DNA of 64,000 nt, taken from NCBI RefSeq assembly GCF_016937655.1, contig NZ_JAFHKL010000001.1:1-64000 (forward strand), in the 5' to 3' direction. Each line of letters opens with the position of its first letter. The first letter of the stretch is position 1. The position numbers and the translations under genes were made by a program. A model generated the notes under the pieces. The model ran no database searches, was not told the DNA's origin, and saw only the letters and a program-made list of their open reading frames with translations. Of the stretch, positions 27,636-36,390 are shown piece by piece. Origin of the DNA: Chromobacterium alkanivorans. Its GTDB lineage: Bacteria; Pseudomonadota; Gammaproteobacteria; Burkholderiales; Chromobacteriaceae.

Positions 27636-27947
27636 GCGCGCAACTGAAACGAATGTTTCAATTTGCGACAGCAAATCGCAAAAAAACAACATGGTGCGGC
27701 GCAATAACCGCTGTTTTCCGCCCCGAAACAAGCGTTAGTACGCTTGACCTATTCCTTTGTGAAAGCCGGAAGACGTACACTTGCTCAAGATACGGCGCTC
27801 TTTTCGTAAATGAACATTTTTATTTGCGATTGCGTTCGTTTATAATCTGAAGCTAATAAATAGGTTCGAATTCGAGCCGATTGCAATAACGCGGGGCCGC
27901 GCAGTGCTACATACGGCCCCCGATCCACCTTGCTGTGAGGACCAGAG
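27636..27947. other. AT-rich leader of the pyruvate dehydrogenase operon
   Basis: About 312 bases without a gene, strikingly AT-rich compared with its flanks. A consensus TATAAT at 27841-27846 is a good -10 for aceE; no matching -35 stands out at the expected distance, which suggests activator dependence or an upstream A/T-rich contact. A TTGACC at 27744 has no -10 at the right distance. The transcribed leader would be about 95 bases, ending with GTGAGGA ahead of the aceE start. Confidence 0.5.
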
Positions 27948-30611
27948 ATGGCTGCAACTTTCCCTGACGATATCGATCCGTTGGAAACCCAGGAATGGAC
28001 TGAAGCGCTGGAGTCGGTGCTGGACGCCGAAGGCCCGGAACGCGCGCATTACCTGTTGGAGAAACTGGTCGAGCGCACCCGCCGCCGCGGCGCCCATCTG
28101 CCGTTTGACGCCACCACCGCATACCAGAACAGCATTCCGCTCGGCAAAGAAGTGAAGTCGCCGGGCAACCACGAGATGGAGCATCGCATCCGCTCGATCA
28201 ATCGCTGGAACGCCGCCGCCTTGGTGCTGCGCGCCGGCAAGAAGGATCTGGAGCTGGGCGGCCACATCGCCTCCTTCCAATCCTCCGCCACTCTGTACGA
28301 CGTCGGCTTCAACCACTTCTGGCGCGCCCAGAACGATGAGCAGGACGGCGATCTGATCTACTTCCAGGGCCACATTTCCCCGGGCGTGTACGCGCGCGCC
28401 TTCATGGAAGGCCGCCTGTCCGCCGAGCAGCTGGACAGCTTCCGCCAGGAAGTGGACGGCAACGGCCTGTCCTCCTACCCGCACCCGTGGCTGATGAAGG
28501 ACTTCTGGCAGTTCCCGACCGTGTCGATGGGCCTGGGCCCCTTGATGGCCATCTATCAGGCTCGCTTCCTCAAGTATCTGGAAAGCCGCGGTCTGGCCAA
28601 GACTCCGGGCCGCAAAGTGTGGTGTTTCTGCGGCGACGGCGAGATGGACGAGCCGGAATCCCTGGGCGCGATCTCGATGGCGTCCCGCGAAGGCCTGGAC
28701 AACCTGATCTTCGTGATCAACTGCAACCTGCAGCGTCTGGACGGCCCGGTGCGCGGCAACGGCAAGATCATCCAGGAACTGGAAGGCGACTTCCGCGGTT
28801 CCGGCTGGAACGTGCTGAAAGTGATCTGGGGCTCGCGTTGGGACCCGCTGCTGGCGATGGACAGCAAGGGCCTGCTGAAGAAGCGCATGGACGAGTGCGT
28901 GGACGGCGATTACCAGACCTTCAAGTCCAAGGACGGCGCTTACGTTCGCGAACACTTCTTCGGCAAGTACCCGGAGCTGCGCGAAATGGTCGCCAATATG
29001 TCCGACGACGAGATCTGGGCGCTGAACCGCGGCGGCCATGACCCGCACAAGGTGTACGCCGCCTACCACGAGGCGTCCAACAACGCCAACGGCCGTCCGA
29101 CCGTGATCCTGGCCAAGACCATCAAGGGTTACGGCATGGGCGCGTCCGGCGAAGCCAAGAACATCGCGCACCAGGCCAAGAAAATGGATCTGGATTCGCT
29201 GCGCAACTTCCGCGACCGCTTCGGCATTCCGGTGTCCGACGCCGACCTGCCGAACGTGCCGTACTACCTGCCGGCCGAAGACAGCCCGGAAATGAAGTAC
29301 ATGCGCGAACGCCGCGCCGCGCTGGGCGGCTACCTGCCGGCGCGCAAGCCGGTGACCACCGCGCTGCAAACCCCGGAACTGTCCGTGTTCGACGCGCAGC
29401 TGCAAGCGTCCGGCGACCGCGAGTTCTCCACCACGATGGCCTTCGTCCGCATGCTGGGCACCATCATGAAGGACAAGAACATCGGTCAGCGCGTGGTTCC
29501 GATCGTGCCGGACGAGTCCCGCACCTTCGGCATGGAAGGCATGTTCCGCCAGTACGGCATCTGGTCCACCCAGGGTCAGAACTACGTGCCGCAGGATCAT
29601 GACCAGCTGATGTTCTACAAGGAGTCCAAGGACGGCCAGATCCTGCAGGAAGGCATCAACGAGCCGGGCGCGATGGCCGACTGGATCGCCGCGGCGACCA
29701 GCTACGCCAACAGCAGCCAGCCGATGATTCCGTTCTACATCTACTACTCGATGTTCGGCTTCCAGCGCATCGGCGACCTGGCCTGGGCCGCCGGCGACAT
29801 GCGCGCCCGCGGTTTCCTGCTGGGCGGCACCGCCGGCCGCACCACGCTGAACGGCGAAGGCCTGCAGCACGAAGACGGCCACAGCCACATCCAGGCCGGC
29901 CTGATCCCGAACTGCATCAGCTACGACCCGACCTTCGCCTATGAACTGGCGGTGATCGTGCAGGACGGTCTGCGCCGCATGTACGCCGAGCAGGAAGACG
30001 TCTTCTACTACCTGACCCTGATGAACGAAAACTACGTTCACCCGGCGATGCCGGCGGGCGCGGAAGAAGGCATCCTGAAGGGCATGTATCTGCTGCAGGA
30101 CGGCGGCGACGCTCAGGTGAAAGTGCAGCTGATGGGCTCCGGCACCATTCTGCGCGAAGTGATGGCCGCGGCCGACCTGCTGAAGGCGGACTTCGGCATC
30201 GGCGCCGACATCTGGAGCGTGACCTCCTTCAATCAGCTGCGTCGCGACGGCATGGAAGCCGAGCGCCACAACCTGCTGAACCCCGCCGCCGAAGCGCGCG
30301 CCTCCTACGTGGCGCAGCAACTGGCCGGCCGTCAGGGTCCGGTGGTGGCCGCGACCGACTACATCCGCAACTACGCCGACCAGATCCGCGAATACGTTCC
30401 GGGCCGTTACGTGGTGCTGGGCACCGACGGCTTCGGCCGCTCCGACAGCCGCGCCAATCTGCGTTCCTTCTTCGAGGTGGATCGCTACCACGTGGCGCTG
30501 GCGGCCTTGTCCGCGCTGGCGCGCGACGGCAAGATCGAAGCGTCCAAGGTGGCCGAGGCGATCGCCAAGTACGGCATCAAGACCGACAAGCTGCCGAGCT
30601 GGAAGGTGTAA
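27948..30611 (+). CDS. aceE: Pyruvate dehydrogenase E1 component, homodimeric type
   Basis: The thiamine-diphosphate E1 subunit that decarboxylates pyruvate and acetylates the E2 lipoyl group. At 887 residues it equals the E. coli enzyme. The ThDP motif GDGEMDEPESLGAISMA followed by LIFVINCNLQRLDGPVRGNG is intact. The family marker sequences RRRGAHLPFDATTAYQN and DGHSHIQAGLIPNCISYDP are also present. It is the first gene of aceE-aceF-lpdA, with a 120-base gap containing two hairpins before aceF. Codon choice is strongly biased towards C/G-ending codons, as for highly expressed genes. Confidence 0.97.
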   Translation: MAATFPDDIDPLETQEWTEALESVLDAEGPERAHYLLEKLVERTRRRGAHLPFDATTAYQNSIPLGKEVKSPGNHEMEHRIRSINRWNAAALVLRAGKKDLELGGHIASFQSSATLYDVGFNHFWRAQNDEQDGDLIYFQGHISPGVYARAFMEGRLSAEQLDSFRQEVDGNGLSSYPHPWLMKDFWQFPTVSMGLGPLMAIYQARFLKYLESRGLAKTPGRKVWCFCGDGEMDEPESLGAISMASREGLDNLIFVINCNLQRLDGPVRGNGKIIQELEGDFRGSGWNVLKVIWGSRWDPLLAMDSKGLLKKRMDECVDGDYQTFKSKDGAYVREHFFGKYPELREMVANMSDDEIWALNRGGHDPHKVYAAYHEASNNANGRPTVILAKTIKGYGMGASGEAKNIAHQAKKMDLDSLRNFRDRFGIPVSDADLPNVPYYLPAEDSPEMKYMRERRAALGGYLPARKPVTTALQTPELSVFDAQLQASGDREFSTTMAFVRMLGTIMKDKNIGQRVVPIVPDESRTFGMEGMFRQYGIWSTQGQNYVPQDHDQLMFYKESKDGQILQEGINEPGAMADWIAAATSYANSSQPMIPFYIYYSMFGFQRIGDLAWAAGDMRARGFLLGGTAGRTTLNGEGLQHEDGHSHIQAGLIPNCISYDPTFAYELAVIVQDGLRRMYAEQEDVFYYLTLMNENYVHPAMPAGAEEGILKGMYLLQDGGDAQVKVQLMGSGTILREVMAAADLLKADFGIGADIWSVTSFNQLRRDGMEAERHNLLNPAAEARASYVAQQLAGRQGPVVAATDYIRNYADQIREYVPGRYVVLGTDGFGRSDSRANLRSFFEVDRYHVALAALSALARDGKIEASKVAEAIAKYGIKTDKLPSWKV

Positions 30612-30617
30612 TCGCAG

Positions 30618-30655
30618 GGCGGAAGCCCCGGTCGAGGCCGGGGCCTTCCGCCTTT
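30618..30655 (+). terminator. Hairpin after aceE
   Basis: GC-rich stem with arms GGCGGAAGCCCCGG (30618-30631) and CCGGGGCCTTCCGCC (30638-30652), one bulged base, followed by TTT. It begins 6 bases after the aceE stop. It could be a partial terminator or an RNA-stabilising stem that sets E1:E2 ratio. The arm sequence GGCGGAAGCCCC recurs in the hairpins at 30686 and 32478. Confidence 0.6.
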
Positions 30656-30685
30656 GCACGGCAAGCGAATCTGTAGCGGATATCC

Positions 30686-30714
30686 GGCGGCAAGCCCCGA
30701 CAGGGGCTTCCGCC
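30686..30714 (+). repeat. Hairpin in the aceF leader
   Basis: Arms GGCGGCAAGCCCC (30686-30698) and GGGGCTTCCGCC (30703-30714), GACA loop, one bulged C. It ends 17 bases before the aceF start codon and shares its arm sequence and flanks (ATATC...TACG...GATGGAAA-like) with the hairpin in front of lpdA. Confidence 0.65.
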
Positions 30715-30731
30715 TTACGAATGGAAAGCTC

Positions 30732-32408
30732 ATGAGCAATCTGATCGAATTGAAAGTGCCCGACATCGGCGGTCACAGCAATGTAGACATCATCGAAGTA
30801 TTCATCGTCCCGGGCCAGACCGTGTCCGTGGACGATTCCCTGATCACGCTGGAAACCGACAAGGCCACCATGGAAGTGCCGGCGGAAACCGCGGGCGTGA
30901 TCAAGGAAGTCAAAGCCGTCGTCGGCGGCAAGATTTCCGAAGGCGACGTGATCGCCATCCTGGAAGTGGGCGCCGCCGCGTCCGCTCCGGCCCCGGCGGC
31001 CGCCGCGCCGGCTCCCGCAGCCGCCCCGGCCGCTGCTCCGGCTCCGGTCGCAGCCGCGCCGGCCGCAGCGCCTGCCGCGCCCGCGGCCTCCGGCCGCAGC
31101 GAAATCCGCGTGCCTGACATCGGCGGCCACAACGGCGTCGACGTGATCGAAGTCACCGTCAAGGTCGGCGACGACATCGCCGTCGACGACAGCCTGATCA
31201 CGCTGGAAACCGACAAGGCCACCATGGAAGTGCCGGCCTCCGCCGCCGGCCGCGTGGTGGAAGTCAAAGTGAAAGTGGGCGACAAGGTCAGCGAAGGCGA
31301 TCTGATCGTGGTGGTGGAAGGCGCTGTCGCCGCCGCCGCTCCGGCCGCAGCAGCCGCCTCGGCTCCGGTCGCGGCCCCGGCCCCGGCCCCGGCCCCGGCC
31401 CCGGCCCCGGCCCCGGCCGCTCCGGCCCCGGTAGCCGCCGCGCCCGTCGCCGCTCCGGCGCCGGCCGCAGCCATCGACGAAACCTCCTTCTCCAAGGCCC
31501 ACGCCGGTCCGTCGGTGCGCCGTCTGGCGCGCGAACTGGGCGTGGACCTGGGCAAGGTCAAGGGCAACGGCCGCAAGGGCCGCATCACCGACGCCGACGT
31601 CAAAGCCTTCGTCAAGGGCGTGATGCAGAACCCGGCGGCGCTGGCTCCGGCCGCCGCGGCTTCCTCCGGCGGCGGTCTGGACCTGCTGCCGTGGCCGAAA
31701 GTCGATTTCGCCAAGTTCGGCCCGATCGAAACCAAGCCGCTGTCCCGCATCCAGAAGATCTCCGGCGCCAATCTGTCGCGCAACTGGGTGATGATTCCGC
31801 ACGTGACGTTCAACGACGAGTGCGACATCACCGAGCTGGAAGACTTCCGCAAGACCGTGGGCAAGGAGTGGGAAAAGTCCGGTCTGAAGATCAGCCCGCT
31901 GGCCTTCATCATCAAGGCCGCCGCCGAGGCGCTGAAAGCCTTCCCGGCCTTCAACAGCTCGCTGGACGGCGACAATCTGGTGCTGAAGCAGTACTACCAC
32001 ATCGGCTTCGCCGCCGACACGCCTAACGGCCTGGTGGTGCCGGTGATCAAGGACGCCGACAAGAAAGGCCTGCGCCAGATCGCTCAGGAACTGACCGATC
32101 TGTCCAAGCTGGCCCGCGAAGGCAAGCTCAAGCCCACCGACATGCAGGGCGCCACCTTCACCATCTCCAGCCTGGGCGGCATTGGCGGCACCAGCTTCAC
32201 GCCCATCGTGAACGCGCCGGAAGTAGCCATCCTCGGCGTCTGCAAATCGCAGATCAAGCCGGTGTGGAACGGCAAGGAATTCGCGCCGCGCCTGATGTGC
32301 CCGCTGTCGCTGTCCTTCGATCACCGCGTGATCGACGGCGCCGCCGCCGCGCGCTTCACCGTGCATCTGGGCAAACTGCTGTCCGATGTGCGCCGCCTGA
32401 TTCTGTAA
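30732..32408 (+). CDS. aceF: Pyruvate dehydrogenase E2 (dihydrolipoamide acetyltransferase)
   Basis: A 558-residue core subunit of the complex. Two lipoyl domains (residues 1-78 and 123-197) carry the lipoyl lysines Lys44 and Lys162 in [10 protein letters not shown]. They are joined by Ala/Pro-rich linkers. A peripheral-subunit binding domain (about 256-292, [16 protein letters not shown]) and the catalytic domain (about 330-558) follow, the latter with His531 and Asp535 in SFDHRVIDG. The second linker is an almost pure Ala-Pro run encoded by a hexanucleotide repeat. The start codon region is nearly identical to that of lpdA. Confidence 0.97.
   Translation: MSNLIELKVPDIGGHSNVDIIEVFIVPGQTVSVDDSLITLETDKATMEVPAETAGVIKEVKAVVGGKISEGDVIAILEVGAAASAPAPAAAAPAPAAAPAAAPAPVAAAPAAAPAAPAASGRSEIRVPDIGGHNGVDVIEVTVKVGDDIAVDDSLITLETDKATMEVPASAAGRVVEVKVKVGDKVSEGDLIVVVEGAVAAAAPAAAAASAPVAAPAPAPAPAPAPAPAAPAPVAAAPVAAPAPAAAIDETSFSKAHAGPSVRRLARELGVDLGKVKGNGRKGRITDADVKAFVKGVMQNPAALAPAAAASSGGGLDLLPWPKVDFAKFGPIETKPLSRIQKISGANLSRNWVMIPHVTFNDECDITELEDFRKTVGKEWEKSGLKISPLAFIIKAAAEALKAFPAFNSSLDGDNLVLKQYYHIGFAADTPNGLVVPVIKDADKKGLRQIAQELTDLSKLAREGKLKPTDMQGATFTISSLGGIGGTSFTPIVNAPEVAILGVCKSQIKPVWNGKEFAPRLMCPLSLSFDHRVIDGAAAARFTVHLGKLLSDVRRLIL
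31373..31418 (+). repeat. GGCCCC hexanucleotide tandem repeat inside aceF
   Basis: Nearly eight tandem copies of GGCCCC, encoding alternating Ala-Pro in the flexible linker between the second lipoyl domain and the subunit-binding domain. Unit length is a multiple of three, so slippage would change linker length without a frameshift. Confidence 0.85.
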
Positions 32409-32477
32409 TCGCCAGCCGGGCGGCCGCCCCGGCCTGGCCGGAGCGCGCCGCCCAAGCGAACGATTCAGCTGAATATC

Positions 32478-32501
32478 GGCGGAGGCCCCCGGGCTTCCGC
32501 C
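32478..32501 (+). repeat. Hairpin in the lpdA leader
   Basis: Arms GGCGGAGGCCC (32478-32488) and GGGCTTCCGCC (32491-32501) pair at all positions if one G-U is allowed. It ends 21 bases before the lpdA start. It corresponds in position and sequence to the hairpin before aceF. Confidence 0.65.
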
Positions 32502-32522
32502 CTACGTTGCGGATGGAAAACC

Positions 32523-34319
32523 ATGAGCAATCTGATTGAATTGAAAGTCCCGGACATCGGCGGCCACGGCAACGTGGACGTGATCGAAGTCTTCGTCAAG
32601 CCGGGCGACGTGATCGCCAAAGAAGCCAGCCTGATCACGCTGGAAACCGACAAGGCCACGATGGAAGTGCCGGCGGAAGCCGCCGGCGTGGTCAAGGAAG
32701 TTAAAGTCGCCGTCGGCAGCAAAGTGTCCGAAGGCGATCTGATCGTGGTCATCGAAGCCGCCGGCGCCGCCGCGGCTCCGGCCGCGCCCAAGCCGGTGGA
32801 AACCACCGGCGTCGCCTCCGCCACCACCCAGGCCGGCTTCGCGCCGCAAGCCGCTCCGGTGGCCGCCAGCCATAGCGGCGGCGCCGACATCGAGTGCGAC
32901 GTGATGGTGTTGGGCGGCGGTCCCGGCGGTTATTCCGCCGCCTTCCGCGCGGCCGATCTGGGCCTGAAAGTGGTCATCGTCGAGCGTTACTCCACCCTGG
33001 GCGGCGTCTGCCTGAACGTGGGCTGCATCCCGTCCAAGGCGCTGCTGCACAATGCGGCGGTGATCGACGAAGTCAGCCATCTGGCCGCCAACGGCATCAA
33101 GTTCGGCAAGCCGGAAGTGGATATCGACATGCTGCGCGGCTACAAGGAAAAGGTCATCGCCAAGCTGACCGGCGGCCTCGCCGGCATGGCCAAGGCGCGC
33201 AAGGTGGAGATCGTGCGCGGCAACGGCCATTTCATCGATCCGCATCACATCGAAGTGGCCGCCACCACCGGCAAGGGCCGCGAAGAGAGCGGCGAGAAGA
33301 AGATCGTCAAGTTCAAGAACGCCATCATCGCCGCCGGCTCCCGCGTGGTGAAGCTGCCGTTCATTCCGGACGATCCGCGCGTGGTGGACTCCACCGGCGC
33401 GCTGGAGCTGAAGGGCGTGGCCAACCGCATGCTGATCATCGGCGGCGGCATCATCGGCCTGGAAATGGGCACCGTCTACTCCACGCTGGGCGCGCGCCTG
33501 GACGTGGTGGAAATGATGGACGGCCTGATGCAGGGCGCGGACCGCGACCTGGTCAAGGTGTGGCAGAAGTGGAACGCCCACCGTTTCGACAACATCATGC
33601 TGAACACCAAGACCGTGGCCGTTGAGCCCAAGGACGACGGCGTATGGGTGACTTTCGAGGGCGAGCAAGCGCCGAAAGAACCGCAACGCTACGATCTGGT
33701 GCTGTACGCCACCGGCCGCGCGCCCAACGGCAAGCTGCTGGGCGCCGAGAACGCCGGCATCGCGGTGACCGACCGCGGCTTCATCCCGGTGGACAAGCAG
33801 CAGCGCACCAATGTGCCGCACATCTTCGCCATCGGCGACATCGTCGGCCAGCCGATGCTGGCGCACAAGGGCGTGCATGAAGGCCATGTGGCGGCGGAAA
33901 ACTGCGCTGGTCAGAAATCCTACTTCGACGCGCGCGTGATCCCGGGCGTGGCCTACACCGATCCGGAAGTGGCTTGGGTCGGCGTCACCGAGGACGAGGC
34001 CAAGAAGCAGGGCCTGAAGATCGAGAAGGGCGTGTTCCCGTGGGCCGCCTCCGGCCGCGCCATCGCCAACGGCCGCGACGAAGGCTTCACCAAGCTGATC
34101 TTCGACGCCGAAAGCCACCAGATCATCGGCGGCGGCATCGTCGGCCCGCACGCGGGCGACATGATAGGCGAAGTCTGCCTGGCCATCGAAATGGGCTGCG
34201 ACGCCACCGACATCGGCAAGACCATCCACCCGCACCCAACCATGGGCGAGTCCATCGGCATGGCGGCGGAAGTGGCGCACGGCACTTGCACCGATTTGCC
34301 GCCGCAGCGCAAGAAGTAA
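32523..34319 (+). CDS. lpdA: Dihydrolipoyl dehydrogenase (E3) with N-terminal lipoyl domain
   Basis: A 598-residue flavoprotein that reoxidises the lipoyl groups of E2 with NAD+. Residues 1-80 are an extra lipoyl domain (Lys44 in [10 protein letters not shown]) followed by an Ala/Pro-rich linker to about 120. The FAD site GGGPGGYSA (131-139) and the redox disulfide Cys163/Cys168 in [13 protein letters not shown] are intact, as is the C-terminal HPHPTMGES with its catalytic His. Such lipoyl-E3 fusions are known in Neisseria and related beta-proteobacteria. It is the last gene of the operon. Confidence 0.96.
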   Translation: MSNLIELKVPDIGGHGNVDVIEVFVKPGDVIAKEASLITLETDKATMEVPAEAAGVVKEVKVAVGSKVSEGDLIVVIEAAGAAAAPAAPKPVETTGVASATTQAGFAPQAAPVAASHSGGADIECDVMVLGGGPGGYSAAFRAADLGLKVVIVERYSTLGGVCLNVGCIPSKALLHNAAVIDEVSHLAANGIKFGKPEVDIDMLRGYKEKVIAKLTGGLAGMAKARKVEIVRGNGHFIDPHHIEVAATTGKGREESGEKKIVKFKNAIIAAGSRVVKLPFIPDDPRVVDSTGALELKGVANRMLIIGGGIIGLEMGTVYSTLGARLDVVEMMDGLMQGADRDLVKVWQKWNAHRFDNIMLNTKTVAVEPKDDGVWVTFEGEQAPKEPQRYDLVLYATGRAPNGKLLGAENAGIAVTDRGFIPVDKQQRTNVPHIFAIGDIVGQPMLAHKGVHEGHVAAENCAGQKSYFDARVIPGVAYTDPEVAWVGVTEDEAKKQGLKIEKGVFPWAASGRAIANGRDEGFTKLIFDAESHQIIGGGIVGPHAGDMIGEVCLAIEMGCDATDIGKTIHPHPTMGESIGMAAEVAHGTCTDLPPQRKK

Positions 34320-34340
34320 GCGCGGCACGGCAGGGAAAAG

Positions 34341-34367
34341 GGCAGGCCTTGGGGCCTGCCTTTTTTT
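34341..34367 (+). terminator. Terminator of the pyruvate dehydrogenase operon
   Basis: Perfect stem GGCAGGCC/GGCCTGCC with TTGG loop followed by seven T's, 21 bases after the lpdA stop. A textbook rho-independent terminator. Confidence 0.95.
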
Positions 34368-34634
34368 ATGCGCATCGTCTTAAATGACGGGGCGGCAAAA
34401 CTATTGCCGGCGCGGCCGGTCTCACCGCCTTGCGCCGCCATGACGCGCATTGCCGGGCTGCGATGAGCAAAACTGATGCCTCCGCAGCATGTCCTGAATT
34501 GCAGTTGAATATAAATTAAGCTTTTGGTTTAAGAAAACGCCGGTCTGTTCTCGCGATTTTGAAGCCGCCCAGCCGCTTCTCGCCAGCCGCCGCAAGTTTC
34601 GTTACCATGGCCTCGACACCAAACGAATCGGACC
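34368..34634. other. Intergenic region upstream of tamA
   Basis: About 267 bases between the lpdA terminator and tamA with no gene. A short AT-rich stretch near 34505-34540 (TTGAATATAAATTAAGC) probably holds the tamA promoter, but no -35/-10 pair with ideal spacing can be singled out. Confidence 0.35.
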
Positions 34635-36377
34635 ATGCCAAGCTCCCGCCTGCTTATTTCATTGATCTTATTGCTGTCGGCGACGCCCGTCTGGGCCAAG
34701 CTCAATTACAGCGTGCGCGTCGACGCGCCTTCCGGTCTGGCCGGCTTGCTGCAAGACAATCTGGAATTGGTCACCAGCCGTCTGGAAGAGGAAATGGACG
34801 AAACGCTGCTGGCCGAACTGGTGCGCAGCACCCCGGAGGACGCGCGCAAGCTGCTGGAGACCGAGGGCTATTTCGACGCGCGCGTCAATGTGCGCGAAGA
34901 AGGCGCCCGGCAGTACGTGATCGAGGTCAAGCCCGGCGAACCCACGCTGATCGACGACGTCACCATCCGCCTCGCCGGACCGATACGCGAGGAAGGCGAT
35001 TTCCAGCAACGCTTCGCCGCGGTGCTGGAGGCCTGGTCGCTGCCCATGGGCGCGCCTTACCGTCAGTCAGACTGGGACGGCAGCAAGCGCGCGGTGATGC
35101 GTTTGATCACCGCCGACCGTTTCCCCAAGGCGCAAATCAGCAAGAGCGCGGCGGAAATCGACCCGGCCACCCGCCGCGCGCAGCTGGTGGTGGACATCGA
35201 CAGCGGGCCGGTGATCCTGTTCGGCGACATCACCGTCAAGGGCATGAAGCGCTATCCGGAAAAGATCGCTACCGGCCTGGCCGATTTCTCCCCCGGCACG
35301 GCTTACCGCTTGCAGAAGATTTTCGATTACCAGTCCGCGCTGGAGCAGGCGCCGCATTTCTCCAATGTGGTGGTCAGCGCCGACATGGCCCATATCGACC
35401 CGGACAGCCATCGGGTGCCGGTGGAGGTGGACGTCACCGAGATGCCGCGCCAGAAGCTGGAGCTGGGCCTGATCTACGACTCCAGCGACGGCCCCGGCGT
35501 GCGCGTCGGCTACGACCATTACAATATCTTCCGCCGCGGCTACACCGGTTCGCTGGTGACCAACTGGAAGAAGAACCAGCAATCGCTGTCGCTGGGTCTG
35601 GGCTTTCCACGCCAGTCCGACGGCTATTCCCACTCCATCACCAGCGCTTTCAAGACCGACGACGTGCAGGGCCTGAAGACCCGCAGCAGCGACGTCGGCG
35701 GCTGGCGCACCCGCACCCGCGGCAATATCGAGGCGCGCCTCGGCCTGCAATACCTGATGGAAAGCGAAGAGGCCGGCGGCGTGTCCAATAAGGACACCCG
35801 CGCCTTGCAGCTGGTCTACGGCTGGACCCAGCGCGCGGTGGACGATCTGATGCGGCCGCGCTCCGGCGTGTTGCTGGACTTCCAGCTGTCCGGCACCGTC
35901 GGCAGCGCCTTGTCTTCCACCTCCTATGTGCGCGGCTACGCCCGCACCGTCGGCTACTGGTCGCCGTTCCCCAAGTACGGCACCTTCGTCGGCCGGCTGG
36001 AGCTGGGCCAGGTGTGGGCCAACGATCAGGACGCGGTGCCGTCCTCCATCCTGTTCCGCGCCGGCGGGGCCAACAGCGTGCGCGGCTACGATTACCAGAG
36101 CCTGGGCCTGGCGGGCCCCAACGGCTCGGTGCTGGGCGGCCGCGTGGTGGCCACCGGCAGCCTGGAGTATCAAATCCCGATCAAGCCGGACTGGTATCTG
36201 GCGCTGTTCACCGACGCCGGCAACGCCAGCCAGAGCTGGAAAGGCTTTCAGGTGGAGCGCGCCAACGGCGTGGGCGTGCGCTGGATGAGTCCGGTGGCGC
36301 CGCTGGCCTTCGACTTCGCCAAGGCGGAGCGCGACGGCAAGATCCGCTGGAACCTCAGCCTGGGCCTGGCTTTCTGA
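34635..36377 (+). CDS. tamA: Translocation and assembly module outer-membrane protein TamA
   Basis: A 580-residue Omp85-family protein that works with TamB in inserting certain outer-membrane proteins and in phospholipid traffic. It has a signal peptide (MPSSRLLISLILLLSATPVWA), POTRA domains (about residues 25-260) and a 16-stranded barrel. The barrel lid-loop motif is visible as GGANSVRGYDYQSLG near residue 480. The barrel ends in Phe (LSLGLAF), as expected for a BAM substrate. tamB follows 13 bases later. Confidence 0.94.
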   Translation: MPSSRLLISLILLLSATPVWAKLNYSVRVDAPSGLAGLLQDNLELVTSRLEEEMDETLLAELVRSTPEDARKLLETEGYFDARVNVREEGARQYVIEVKPGEPTLIDDVTIRLAGPIREEGDFQQRFAAVLEAWSLPMGAPYRQSDWDGSKRAVMRLITADRFPKAQISKSAAEIDPATRRAQLVVDIDSGPVILFGDITVKGMKRYPEKIATGLADFSPGTAYRLQKIFDYQSALEQAPHFSNVVVSADMAHIDPDSHRVPVEVDVTEMPRQKLELGLIYDSSDGPGVRVGYDHYNIFRRGYTGSLVTNWKKNQQSLSLGLGFPRQSDGYSHSITSAFKTDDVQGLKTRSSDVGGWRTRTRGNIEARLGLQYLMESEEAGGVSNKDTRALQLVYGWTQRAVDDLMRPRSGVLLDFQLSGTVGSALSSTSYVRGYARTVGYWSPFPKYGTFVGRLELGQVWANDQDAVPSSILFRAGGANSVRGYDYQSLGLAGPNGSVLGGRVVATGSLEYQIPIKPDWYLALFTDAGNASQSWKGFQVERANGVGVRWMSPVAPLAFDFAKAERDGKIRWNLSLGLAF

Positions 36378-36390
36378 CCCGAATGCATTC

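Noticed and set aside
27860-27880. tRNA-like T-loop sequence (GGTTCGAATTCGAGCC)
   Set aside because: No acceptor stem or anticodon arm can be formed around it; no tRNA gene is present in the window.
31373-31418. Possible CRISPR-like or regulatory repeat
   Set aside because: It is a hexanucleotide run inside the aceF frame encoding the Ala-Pro linker; there are no spacers.
27840-32366. Very long open frame (about 1500 codons) on the minus strand opposite aceE and aceF
   Set aside because: It is His/Ala/Gly/Val-rich with no domain and mirrors the strongly biased codons of aceE/aceF; a GC-driven shadow frame.
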